NCBI RefSeq assembly: GCF_000372725.1
Contig: NW_005200496.1
Coordinates: forward strand, 16,155-80,154
Source: Emiliania huxleyi CCMP1516
Lineage: Eukaryota > Haptophyta > Isochrysidales > Noelaerhabdaceae
Reading direction: 5' to 3'
Length of the DNA: 64,000 bases
The number at the start of each line of letters is the position of its first letter. The first letter of the stretch is position 1. The notes under the pieces are model-generated. The model saw nothing but the letters and a program-made list of their open reading frames with translations. It searched no databases and was not told the origin of the DNA. A program made the position numbers and the translations under genes. Below, in pieces: positions 9,565-19,289 of the stretch.

Positions 9565-9936
9565 ATGGGCTGCAAGGCGCGCGGGCAGCCCTTCGACCAC
9601 AAGACCGGCCACGGCTACGTCAAGGCGCATCGCGGTTTCTACCACGACGCGATCTTTGTCAAGCGCAACAACTTCAACCTGCTGCTCCACGAGACGTTCG
9701 GCGGCGGCTTCTCGCCCACCGCCGTTCTCAAGCTGCGCCGCCTCGCGCAAAGTCGCGCGCGGCAGCGTCGACCGCACGGCCTACTCGCCCAAGTACTCGC
9801 TCTCTTTTATGTCCCACCACGCAGAGCGCATCTCTCTCTCTGTTGTGCGAGGCGTGAACCGCGCCATTCGCTCTCACCTGGCAACCCTGTCTGCACGTCT
9901 CGCGCGCGCGTGAACAGGGCTCCAGGCCCCAAATGA
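9565..9936 (+). pseudogene. Decayed copy of a repeated unknown protein
   Basis: The first frame gives GHGYVKAHRGFYHDAIFVKR, then NNFNLLLHETFGGGFSPTAV. After a frameshift near 9750 the homology resumes in another frame as SVDRTAYSPKYSLSF, then MSHHAERISLSVVRGVNRAI. The C-terminal HHAERIS...GVNRAI motif recurs at 63310-63345 (+) and inside the insertion at 63599-63773 (-), and the middle part recurs at 6735-7010 (-). This is a multi-copy sequence in decay, either mobile or spread by retroposition. The family is not recognised. Confidence 0.55.
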
Positions 9937-9985
9937 CGTGTGAGTGTTAGAGTTGTTTGGTATTGCTAAAAATCTCTCTCTCAGC
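9893..9985 (+). repeat. MITE-like dispersed repeat, copy 1
   Basis: Runs from TGCACGTCTCGCGCGCGCGT to TTGCTAAAAATCTCTCTC. It is almost identical to 32437-32525, and its right half occurs inverted at 11908-11973. No inverted ends are obvious. Confidence 0.75.
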
Positions 9986-10549
9986 CACGTGGCATAGGAG
10001 AGCAGGAGGAGAAAGGAGGTCAGCACAACTTCCCAAGGACGCGAGAAGCACAGCAGAGCAGGGACACAGATGACGAGAAAGCCGATTACAATATCAATAA
10101 ACAAAGCGATGGGACAAATGCCAAATTCCAAAAATAAATAAATGAAACGGACACCTGTCAGTGTCACCTCTACTGTGAGATGGGTAAAAAGGAACAGGTC
10201 CCCGCCCTGGATACATGTATGCATTACGTGTTCTCGCGATTTTTCTTCTTTATCTAAATCTCTCTTGAGAAAGCCCGCCGGCCGACAAGCGACATGCGGG
10301 CGATGCGGGCTCGATTGCTGGGGGGCGCGCGTTGCCTCTCTGAAGGTGAAGCCCGCCGCACGGAGCTGCAGCTGCTCGCGAACGGCGAAGCAGCACCGCA
10401 ACCTCGCCGCGCCAAAATCCCGAAGGAAATTCTCAGGGGCGTGCGCCCGTGTGCGCGTTCTTGTGTGGGTGTGGGACGTCGACCCGGTCACCCGGGGTGC
10501 GGGGACCCGTCCACATCGCCACCCCAGCGGCAGTCAAAACCATTAACTC
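9986..10549. other. Intergenic with repeat remnants
   Basis: An AT-rich stretch with AATAAATAAATG near 10130 resembles the start of the dispersed repeat at 52275. The minus strand has an open frame with hydrophobic runs (about 10000-10160), but no start, family or intron structure supports a gene. Confidence 0.35.
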
Positions 10550-11475
10550 TCACTGCGCACACTGCGGGTTCGGTTCCCGCCCCGCCTCGCCCTCGCTTGC
10601 CGCCGCTGGGGCTGCCGCCCGCCGGCGGCCGCGGCGCCGCTTCTTGACGCCGGCTTCGCCGCTCGCGCCGGAGGAGGTCGGCGCAGGCGCCGGCTTCTTC
10701 TTCTTGCACGAGAGCGGGTTGGGCTCTCTGAGCCGCTTCCTCTTCTTCGGAGCGGCGTCCGGCGCGTCCGGCGCAAGCGCGGCGCGGCGGTCGTTCGCCC
10801 TCGCCAGCTCCTCGGCGGCGCCTTCGGCGGCGGCCCTCTCGTCGCGCTGCGGCGGCTCGAGCACGATCACCTGGCGCGCGAAGCGGAGGAGCGGCACGCC
10901 GGAGAGCGCCGCCAGCCTCTGCTGCAGCGCCGCGTCCTCGGTGAGCACGCACAGCCGGCGCGCGTTCCCATTCTCCACCGCGGAGAGCACCTGGCGCGAG
11001 CGGCCGCGCTCAGAGGGCGGCGGGTCAAGCAGTGGCTCGGTGCGCCGCAAGCAGTGGCGGTCGGAGGCGGGCGGCGGCGCGGTGGTGGCGCACCGACGCG
11101 CTCGCGGCCCCTGCCTGACCGCTCCCGGTCGAGTCGAGCTTGGGCAGCCGCTTGGCCGTCGCGGTCGCGCTCTTGAACTCCTTGCCGAGCGAGCGGAGCT
11201 CGGCGACCACCGCCCGCGTCACGACCACCTCGGCGCGGCCTCCCAGCACCTTTGGGAGCTCCACCCGCAGGTCGAGCCCGAGATTGGCGGCGGCCTGCGG
11301 ATGCAAGGGCGGCGGGCGTTGTGCATGTGGGCGGCGGCGAGAGGGCGGCAAAGGAGAGGAGATGCGCCTGCAGCGCCGTGCCGTCGACCAGCACGCGGTA
11401 CGGCTGTTTGATGCCAAAGGCGGACCGGTAGAAGCCAAGCGTGCGGCGCGCGCGCGACTTCTTGCCTATCCTCAT
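10550..11475 (-). CDS. UTP23: UTP23-like rRNA-processing protein (PIN domain)
   Basis: Small-subunit processome factor for early pre-18S rRNA cleavage, nucleolar. Exon 1 (11368-11475) encodes MRIGKKSRARRTLGFYRSAF, then GIKQPYRVLVDGTALQ. A 73-bp GC-AG intron (11295-11367) follows. Exon 2 resumes AAANLGLDLRVELPKVLGG, giving exactly the spacing of human UTP23 between the DGT motif and LP. A later exon has VLTEDAALQQRLAALSGVPL, VIVLEPP and the family hallmark EPNPLSCKKKK near a basic tail. The exon 2/3 junction (about 11060-11150) is not resolved; no clean acceptor was found, and the Cys-His zinc region there is unclear. Confidence 0.85.
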
Positions 11476-11907
11476 CCGCGGTCCGAGTCGCGGTCGAGCT
11501 GTGGTCGCAGAGAGCCCTTTGTGCGCGTGGCGGCCAGGTGTGCTGCAAAAATAGAGAAAAAGACAAATCGCGGGCCTGAAAACTCTCTCACACGACAAGC
11601 GATCCCACGACAGCGAGTGTGGGGACTACATGATCCGTACGTACGTGAAGGGTGGAGAGGCCCGTCGTCCGCAGAGCTAGGCGGCACAGCCACCCCCCAC
11701 TGGGGCCGAGAACAAGAGGCCGTTTGCCGCTTGCTTGTTCTTGATCCAGTTGGTGCACACAGTCAGTCAGTGCGCGCCTGCTTGTTGATGTTTTCGGCGT
11801 CGCCCGCCACCGCCGCCATGGAGATCTGCTGCGTGCGTGGTGGATGGACGACAAAGGAGGAGGCGCTCGCCGACGCCGCCCCATACACCGTCCGGTCCGT
11901 GTTGGAT

Positions 11908-11973
11908 ATGAGATTTTTAGCAATACCAAACAACTCTAACACTCACACGTAATTTGGGGCCTGGAGCCCCGTG
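11908..11973 (-). repeat. MITE-like dispersed repeat, inverted partial copy
   Basis: Reverse complement of the right half of the repeat at 9893-9985. It is absent from gene-fragment copy 2 at the equivalent place, so it is an insertion here. Confidence 0.7.
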
Positions 11974-12012
11974 TTGGTGCCCACCGCTTCCTTGGCGAAC
12001 ACGTGGAGGAAC

Positions 12013-12883
12013 CTGAGGGAGGGTGTAGAGGATGTAGAGTGTAGAGCACTGTAGAGCTGTAGAGATGTAGAGCGCTGTAGAGCTGTAGAGCTCTACATCC
12101 GCCGCGTGACGAGGCGCCTGCGTTGTAGAGCGATGTAGAGGCGCTCTACAACGTGAAATCTCTACAACAAACTCTACATCATAAGCGGCGAACGAGGCAC
12201 GGTCGCTCTCCGACATGAGGCGCGTTGCACTTGCCAGTGCTGCCCTGGCCTTCTGTCTGCCCGCCCAATGGGTGGCAGATGCCTCTGCTGCTGTGGCATG
12301 CCTCACGGCTGCGACTGGCCGGCGCCTCGGCGCGTCAGCTCGGCTCGGCGTAGCGATCGTGGCCAGCGCAACTCGCCTGGACTCAACGCTCAGCCAGGAG
12401 CTCCCGCACGCGCTGGCGCGAGTCATGGCGCAGATAAGGCGTCTGAATGCTCGCCTCGCCTCGCGCAAATGCGACCGTCCTCGCAGCCGACAGTCCACCG
12501 CCTGCTAAAGAAGCACAGCGACGAATGCGGCACCGGCGACACATGGCAGGCTGGTCATGACGCAGTTATAGGGTGTTGTGTGCCGTCAGAGGGACTCTCT
12601 GTGTGTCAGGGATAGTCAGGGCTGTCCATCAGAGCTTCACTAAGCTCGGTAAAACCCCATTAGCGCGGCTCGACCTCTTTGAGTCACTGCCTTCCCGGCG
12701 GTTTGGCTGTAGAGCCTCTACAACAAACTCTACAACAAAATCGCGCTCTACATCGCTCTACAACGCAGGCGCCTCGTCACGCGGCGGATGTAGAGCTCTA
12801 CAGCTCTACAGCGCTCCAGAGCGCTCTACATCTCTACAGCTCTACAGCGCTCTACACTCTACATCCTCTACACCCTCCCTCAG
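12013..12883 (+). mobile_element. hAT-like non-autonomous element (871 bp) with subterminal TGTAGAG arrays
   Basis: Perfect inverted ends CTGAGGGAGGG / CCCTCCCTCAG are bordered by the 8-bp direct repeat GGAGGAAC (12005-12012 and 12884-12891). Gene-fragment copy 2 gives the uninterrupted site (AGGAACTGCTTGG). The terminal ~170 bp on each side are inverted copies of each other and are packed with TGTAGAG/CTCTACA words. The interior (about 12190-12710) has open frames on both strands but no recognisable transposase. A second copy, in reverse orientation, starts at 63422. Confidence 0.88.
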
Positions 12884-13261
12884 GGAGGAACTGCTTGGTG
12901 GGCGGCGCAATGCACACAAGAAAACAACGCACTCTCTCGCATTACAAGGGACACTCTGTCGTGTCAGATGTCACGTCCGGGGAGAGGACTCCACCGAGCA
13001 TGGACAGCCTCAGAACCCGAGGCCGAGCCCGAGCCGGCTCGCTTCCGCGACACGGGATGGCAGGCACGACTCGGCAACCGCGAGCCGCTCACTCCCCCAG
13101 TCCCATTCCAGCATCTTCCCCGCCTCCTCCACCGGGCGGATCCGCTCCCGCGCCGCCTCTCGCACCACCTCGCGGTCGCGATCGCTCCGGGGGCGCAGCA
13201 ATTCTTCTTTCGAGCAACTGTCTCTTCAGCCTTTGCGCGCTCATACGACTGTGGTGCGGGG

Positions 13262-13376
13262 ATGGGGAAGACCTCCTTCAAGGACCTCCTCGCGAAGGGA
13301 GGCAGTAACCCGCTTGTCAACCTGCAGAGTCTCAAAGACCAGCGCCGGAAGGTGGACGAGCTCAAGCAGCGCGAGC

Positions 13377-13412
<36 letters not shown>

Positions 13413-14155
13413 AGGAGCCGCCAGCCAAGCGCCGCGCCATAGCTTCTGCCGCGCCGCCTGGGGCGCGAGCGGTTGCCGCGCCGGCCGACGCGCCCGCCGG
13501 CTTCCTCGCGTGCGCCTCCTTTGCGGGCGCGCGGCCCGGCTACACCTTCAAGGCGGGTCCGGCGGGCGTGGGCTATTACCTCGAGGACGCAGAGGGCGCG
13601 GCGGGCGGCTCGTCCGCGGGCGGCCGAGCGTCCGCCGGGGCGGTGGCGGCAACCGCCGAGGCGGACGACGCGGGCGCGGGCGCGGGCGGCGCGGCGCCCT
13701 CACTGCCGGGCGGCTTCTTTGACAATCCGCAGGAGGACCCGTCCAACCGCGGGAGAGAGGTGGCGGCGACGAACAAGGAGCAGCAGCTGCGCGAGGAGAT
13801 GGACGAGTTCAACAAGCTGGTGCGCGCCGACATCGAGACGGCGAAGGCCAACGACGCCGAGGAGATCGAGGAGGAGGCAGACCTGAGCCAGCTGCAGGCG
13901 CTGCAGGAGCAGGTGCAGCTGAGCAAGCGGGTGGACGGGCTGCACGACATGCGCCAAAAGGCGCTCGTCGTCGCCGCGCGCGTGGCGCAGGAGGTGGCCG
14001 CCACCAAGGCGGAGCGCGCGGCCGCAGCCGCCGACGACGGCGATCCGGGTGCGGCGCCGTCAGCCGCGCGCGAGGAGGAGGAGGAGGAGGACGACGACGA
14101 CGAGGACGACGGCGGGCTGAGCTCCCTCGACTGGCGCGCGCGAGGGTTCGCTTAG
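13262..14155 (+). CDS. ZNF830/CCDC16-like protein lacking the zinc finger
   Basis: Frame of 297 aa from ATG 13262 (MGKTSFKDLLAKGG). A Lys/Arg and Ala-rich N-terminus is followed by a GYTFKAGPAGVGYYLED motif (about 95-111). Next comes LPGGFFDNPQEDP, a long acidic coiled-coil (EEMDEFNKLVRADIETAKAN) and the ending SSLDWRARGFA. The LPxGFFD, coiled-coil and DWRAKG-like ending recall ZNF830-type splicing-associated nuclear proteins. The family's N-terminal C2H2 finger is not seen, so the assignment is tentative. The frame is open upstream of the ATG but composition suggests 5' UTR. Confidence 0.5.
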
Positions 14156-14521
14156 CCATGCTCTCCGGGGCGGCTTCCGTAGTAGCAATGGGGCAATACG
14201 CTGGCGCTTCGCCGCGAGCGAGCTGGCCGGGGGAGCTGGTCTGCGTGGTGTCGCGCGCGGTGTGAAGTCGTGTGTCGCTCGATGTGTCGTGGGTAGTAGC
14301 ACCGTGGCACGCATTTACCATTTTCTGGGCGGGTAAATTCGAGAGGGCGAGTCTGGACGAGGTCTGCGACGTCTTAAGCACGTACATGCGCTGCTTGGCC
14401 CGCGCGGCGAGATACGCGAGCTGGGCAGCTGCGCCGCAGCGCACTCTCACTCACACCACTCTCGACGTCGCGAGGGGTCTGCGCTCCTGTCGCACAGTCG
14501 CGCTTACACCGTGCGAGCAGG

Positions 14522-17257
14522 TCAGTCGAGGTCCTCGAGGTGGCGGCGCAGGCGCGCCTGCACCATCCGCAACCCCTCGGAGCCGGCCGTCGCGGCGAGC
14601 CGCTCCGCGGCGGCGTGCACCAGCTCGTCGACCGTCGCCCCGAGCCTCTTGAGCTCGCCGGGCTCGCACCCGGAGTCGAGCCGCGCCTCCACCAGCTGCG
14701 CCGCCGCCTCGGAGACCGCGTCGAGCGCGGCCGCGTCCTTGGTCCACTCGGTCGAGGCGCGCCTGCGGGAAGGCTCCGAGAAGGCTCACGCGGGGGACTG
14801 CCAAGGCCGGAGCGAGCCCGCGGCGTCGAGGCGCGCAATGCGGCGAGGTGGCCGAGGAGGAGCGGCGCCGCCTCCGCCGGCCCGCCGCACTTTCGCTCGA
14901 CGTAGAGCGCCGTCTGCCAGTGCTGCGCCGCGCCAGGCTGCGCGGCGGTGTAGAGACCGAGCAGCGTCCGCAGCTGCGGCAGCAGCCGGCGCGCGCCCGT
15001 CATGTCTGCGGCGCGCGTGTCCTTGACCACCGCGTCAGCCAGCACGGCGGCGAGGACCGGGTCGGGCGCGCCGCCCGTCTCGAGCGCGCGCCGGCCGCGG
15101 AAGATCGCCTCCGAGTACATGCTCAGGTCGGCGGCGAGGGCGGCGGAGCTCTTCCAGAGCTCGTGCTTCTCGCCGCGGAGGCGGCACGCCTCGCGGAAGG
15201 CGCAGAGCGCCTCGCGCGGCTGCCGGAGCTGCCCAAAGAGGCCTCCGAGCGTGGCCCACGCCTGGCAGTGCTCCGGCTCTGATTAACCATGAAGTATTTA
15301 ATCATCGGTTGTTAATGATTACTGACACCTGGTAGTGCTCCGGGTCGATCGCGACGACGCGGCGCAGGTCGGCGAGGGCCTGGGGGGAGGAGGCGCGACG
15401 AGTGGGTGATGGTGGGGGCGGGAGCGGGGCAGGGGGCGGTGTGGGAGGGCGCTGTGGGAGGCCCGGAGAGGGCGATGGGGCTCGGAGGGGNNNNNNNNNN
15501 NNNNNNNNNNNNNNNNNNNNNNNNNNNNNNNNNNNNNNNNNNNNNNNNNNNNNNNNNNNNNNNNNNNNNNNNNNNNNNNNNNNNNNNNNNGGCCGAAAAG
15601 AGGGAGGTGGCGGTGGGTGCATGCGGGGCGCGCCTCCTCCTCCTTGCCGCCCAGCTTGAGGGCGCACGCGGCGCAGCAGTACCACGCCTCGGCGAGGTGC
15701 GCCTGCTGACAGCACGGCGGCGTGAAGGCGCCCGCAGCGGAACGGCAAGCACCGCGCCTCTGCCAGGCCGCGCGCCTTGACGCCGAGCGCGCAGCGAAGC
15801 TCCGAGCGAGCCTCCTCCCACGCCTGCCGCCTGAGGACGCGTCCCGGACACGTCACGGACGGCTCCTCGGCGCGCGCGCGCGCCCCTCCCTCGCCCCCCG
15901 CGCCGCATCGCCGCCGCGCCGAGCGCCAGCTTCGCGCGCGCACACGATCCGGCCGAGAGCTCCCACGCGGTGGAGTAGTGTCGCGTCTCCTCGGTGAAGT
16001 CGCCGAGGTAGCACCACATCTCCGGCGTCGGCGCGGCGTCGAGCCGCTCGCGCACCACCCGCTCGGCCTGGAGGGACGGCTCTTGGGAGGGGTCAGGGGA
16101 GGGCCCGAGAAGGGCCAGCAGCGCCTCTGTCCTCTCCCCGCCTCGGAGCGCTTGCCCAGCTGGACGAGCGTCTGGATGTACTCGTCCCAGAGCCGCATCT
16201 CGGAGAACATGCCCGCCGCCTGCGTGAACATGCCGAGCGCGGCGAGCGAGCGGGCGAGCTCCGAACCGAGCGACCACACCTGCTCAACGCAGCCAGCCGT
16301 GGGGAGGCGTTCTTCACCAGCGGCGAGCTCGGAGCAGGCCGACCGCACCGGCTCCAGGTTAGCCGCCCAAAAGCCCCGCAGCCGGAGCGCGCCAAGCGCA
16401 TCCGCTTCCTCCGCCACGCCCGACGCCACGATGCACCCGCCGCCGCCCTGTCCGCCGCCGCGCGGCGCGCCCCGCTGCGCCACCGCTGCGGCCGCGGCGA
16501 TCGCGCGGCCCGGCGGCGGGTGGGGCGGCGAGCGAGTTGCGTCCGCATGGAGCTCTTCGAGCTGCATCAGCGCGACGTGGCGGCGGCGGGGCCGAGAGCC
16601 GTCGGAGCGAACCTTGAGGCGCAGCGCGCGCGTCGCGGCGGCCCACACCTTCGGCGCCTCCGTCACCGCGCGCACGTACGGCTCGAGCTGCTCGACGGCT
16701 GTCGCGTCTGCGGCGCTCGCCGCCCGCACGACACTCGCCTGTCGGGACGGGTCGTGGACATGTCGGGCGAAGTGCTGCAGCGTCTCCCTCTCTCCTTCTC
16801 TCCCTCTCTCTCTCCCCCCCCCCCTCTCCCTCTCCCCCTCCCCCCCCTCTCCTGCGCGAGGAGGGCCAGCTGCTCGAGCGGCCAGAGCGGCGGCGTCGGC
16901 GGCGCCCCTTCCCCGAGCTCAACCTCCTCGTACACCGTGTCGTCGTCCGCGTCGACCCGCCTCGGCAGCTCCCCCCTCGCCACCGCCGCCGCACCGCCGC
17001 CGCGGCACCCGGCGCCCGGCCTCGCCGCCGCGTTCCCGCCGACCTCCACCTGCAGCGTCAGCTGCGCGATCGACTTCTCCTGGTACCGCGTCCGCCGGCC
17101 GAGGGCGCCCGACGTGCTGAAGCGGAGCCCGAGGGAGGAGAGGGCCGCCTCCACGCTCGCCTCCGCCGCGGCCACCCGCCGGTGCAGCAGCGACACCTCC
17201 GCGGCCTCGAGGTGGGCGAGGGCGAGCAGCCGCGAGACGAGGCCGCCGCCGCCGCCT

Positions 17258-17288
<31 letters not shown>

Positions 17289-18264
17289 CTCCGCCAAGTC
17301 GCATCATGCTGCCCGCCTTGAGCCAGAGCCCCTCTCCCCCTCCGGCGGGGAGGAACGCGTACCGTCCCCGCGCCTCGTCGTACCGTCCGGCCGTGCCTCG
17401 CATCCCGTTCAGCTCCGGCCTCGCCGCGAGCCCGACCACCATCACGGAGGCGCCGCTCAGCCCTCCCGCCCCTCGCGCAGCCAGCGGGTCCGCAAGCCCC
17501 TCGACCGCATCCACGGCGGCGCGCATTCCGCCGCTCGCCTCGCTCGCCAGCGACGGCGCCTATCCGACGTCGCCGGACGGGTCACCGACCTGTCCTGTCG
17601 CCGGAAGCAGCGCCCGCCTCGCAGAGAGGGTCGGAGCCGTCGCAGAGCCAACCAGGCAGCGCTGGTGCACCGCCGCCGTCCTCGCCGCCCACCAGTCGCA
17701 CGCGCCCGCGACGAGGCCGGCGCGACTCGCGGGCGCCGCCTCGCCCGCCTCGCCTGCCGCCGCCTCCCGCAGCTGCGGCAGCGGCGCGAGCAGCAGCGCG
17801 CGCGCCGCGAGCAGCAGCGCGGGCGAGCGGAGCATCACGTAGACATCCTCACCGTCGGCCTGCAGCGCGGCCAACGCCGGTGCCCCGTTTTCGGCCAGCG
17901 AATGGGCCGGCCACAGCCGTGTGCTCGTCCAGTTGAGCTGCACAAATCGGCAGAGCGCGGAGGCGCCGATCCACGTCACCGCGGCTGCCGCTGCCGCGGT
18001 CGGGTGTGAGCGCAGGTGAGCACGCACGCGTGAGGCACACGCATCGACGTCGAGCGCCTGCTTCTCGTCCACCTCTCCCAGCAGCGAGTGAGCGAGCGGC
18101 TCGCGCAGCACGCAGTCGAACGCGCCGCGAGCCATGAGGTGCCAGAGGCGGCGCACGTCCGACGGCGCGTCCGAGGAGCAGGCGACGTCGGACTCGCCGA
18201 GCAGCGCGAGCGCGGAGAGGCGATCGAGGCCGTCGAGGCCAACTTGGCTGGGCGAGTCTGGCAT
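14522..18264 (-). CDS. TTC27: TTC27-like tetratricopeptide repeat protein
   Basis: Starts at ATG 18264 (MPDSPSQVGLDGLDRLSALA) and ends at TGA 14522-14524. The C-terminal half is resolved: 14522-14762, 14837-15261, 15329-15379, 15634-15702, 15776-15830, 15904-16067 and 16142 upward. Five of the six introns are GC-AG. The joined protein follows TTC27/Emw1 residue by residue (LGKRSEAERVVRERLDAAPT, PEMWCYLGD, YSTAWELS, EEALADLRRVVAIDPEHYQA). Further upstream, SGALGRRTRYQEKSIAQLTL is also family-like; exon limits between 16142 and 17560 are unresolved. The region 17300-17450 encodes an extra ARPELNGMRGTAGRYDEARG segment. The 100-N gap lies inside the 15380-15633 intron. Confidence 0.85.
15262..15328 (-). 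other. TTC27 intron bounded by a 16-bp direct repeat
   Basis: GT-AG intron of 67 bp. The words CCTGGTAGTGCTCCGG (15328-15343) and CCTGGCAGTGCTCCGG (15261-15276) flank an AT-rich core with inverted ATTAAC/GGTTAAT words. The acceptor lies in one copy of the repeat and the donor lies in the inserted part. Confidence 0.85.
15491..15590. other. Assembly g gap of 100 N
   Basis: Run of 100 N inside a TTC27 intron. Coding exons on both sides join in frame, so no exon needs to be missing. Confidence 0.99.
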
Positions 18265-18599
18265 GTCGTCAGCAGTGGCGGCACGTGGACGACAGCGCCT
18301 TCGATCGAGAAGAGGGTGAGTAGGCTGGGAGGAGGGTGCGTACGAAGCGGAGACGCTGGAGACGCTCGCCGAGTTCGGCGATTGAGCGCCTCCCTCTCTC
18401 TCCGGCTGCGCGCCTGACCGGTGCGGCCTCCGAGTCGGCGTCTAGCGCGCGCGATAAGGTTTTTGCTCGCCTTCCCTGGGACCCCGTGTTGCATGTCACT
18501 GTCATCACTGTGCGATTTCGGGGCCCGGGGTTGTGCGTTTACGTGAGTAGGCTGGTTAAAATCCTGCGCATCTAAGGCACTGGTCAGGCCTAAAACTCT

Positions 18600-18665
18600 G
18601 CACTGAAAGAAAGAAAGAAACACAAAAGCTCGGAGGACGGCACGCCGCCACCCACAGGAAAATCG
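18600..18665 (+). repeat. SINE-like repeat fragment
   Basis: GAAAGAAAGAAA followed by GGAGGACGGCACGCCGCCAC. The same words occur at 35340, 39072 (inverted) and 42355. Here the repeat lies directly upstream of a TPR gene. Confidence 0.6.
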
Positions 18666-18679
18666 CTGGGACGGCCCTC

Positions 18680-19276
18680 ATGAGCGACAACGAGAGAGCG
18701 ATCCAGCTCTTCACGACGGCGCTGGCGTCTACGAAGGGCGATGAGCGCCGAGCGCAGATCCTGCACCAGCGCTCGGCGGCGCACGCGCGGCAGGGCGCCT
18801 GGGAGGCCTCGCTCCGCGATGCGCAGCAGGCGGTCGAGCTCCGGCCGGACTGGGCCAAGGCGAGGTGCCGCGCGGGCGCCGCGCACTACGGGTTGGACCA
18901 GCTCGACGCGGCCGCCGCAGCCTACGAGGAGGCGCTGCGGCTGTGCGATAGCGGCGACGCGGAGCTGGCAGACGGCGCGCGGGCGGCGCTGAACGACGTG
19001 CGGGCGAAGCAGGCGCGACTTGCCACCGACGCACAGCTGTCGCCGCACGTGCTCGGCTTTGCGCAGAGCAAGACGGCCGGCGCGAAGCTGCTCGCACAGG
19101 GCAGGTACGCGGAGGCGGAGCAGGAGTACGAGGGCGCTTTGCGGGCCATGCGCGCTGCCTTGCAGGAGCTGCCTGCGGAGGCGAGTGGCGGCATGAGGGC
19201 CACCATGGAGGCGCTCGAGCGAGGGATGCGAGAGGAGCTTGCCGCCGCGAAGAAGCGCGCGGCCGGGAGCGAGTGA
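18680..19276 (+). CDS. Tetratricopeptide-repeat (TPR) protein
   Basis: Intronless frame of 198 aa from ATG 18680. Two to three TPR units are visible: residues 3-35 (NERAIQLFTTALASTKGDER), 36-70 (ILHQRSAAHARQGAWEASL then RDAQQAVELRP) and 71-100 (AKARCRAGAAHYGLDQLDAA). A longer Ala-rich helical region follows, with another TPR-like helix pair (AKLLAQGRYAEAEQEYEGAL). TPR arrays of this type occur in Hsp70/Hsp90 co-chaperones such as STI1/HOP, but no DP or J domain is present. It is probably a cytosolic adaptor; the exact partner is unknown. It starts only 15-20 bp after a SINE-like fragment. Confidence 0.75.
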   Translation: MSDNERAIQLFTTALASTKGDERRAQILHQRSAAHARQGAWEASLRDAQQAVELRPDWAKARCRAGAAHYGLDQLDAAAAAYEEALRLCDSGDAELADGARAALNDVRAKQARLATDAQLSPHVLGFAQSKTAGAKLLAQGRYAEAEQEYEGALRAMRAALQELPAEASGGMRATMEALERGMREELAAAKKRAAGSE

Positions 19277-19289
19277 CAGTTGACCTACC

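Larger units (their letters stand above)
11570..12930 (-). pseudogene. Gene-fragment copy 1, broken by two insertions
   Basis: About 11590-12003 plus 12884-12925 matches gene-fragment copy 2 (41560-41970) closely. The longest shared run spans CAAGAGGCCGTTTGCCGCTT. Copy 1 is interrupted by a piece of the MITE-like repeat (about 11904-11973) and by the 871-bp hAT-like element (12013-12883). In copy 2 the minus strand reads PPTKQFLHVVFAKEAVAPTP, then a separate short frame ENINKEARTVRTNWIKKNKQ. No protein family is recognised, so this is an old duplicated gene piece of unknown identity. Confidence 0.6.

Noticed and set aside
11295-11367. Exon-start duplication in the UTP23 intron
   Set aside because: Only the shared GCAGGC around the splice sites, which is no more than the consensus.
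15703-15903. Two further TTC27 introns (15703-15775 and 15831-15903) as duplication-type introns
   Set aside because: Similarity exists (LAEA is encoded in both intron and exon for the first) but needs a gap and about 80% identity over 19 nt; too weak to claim.
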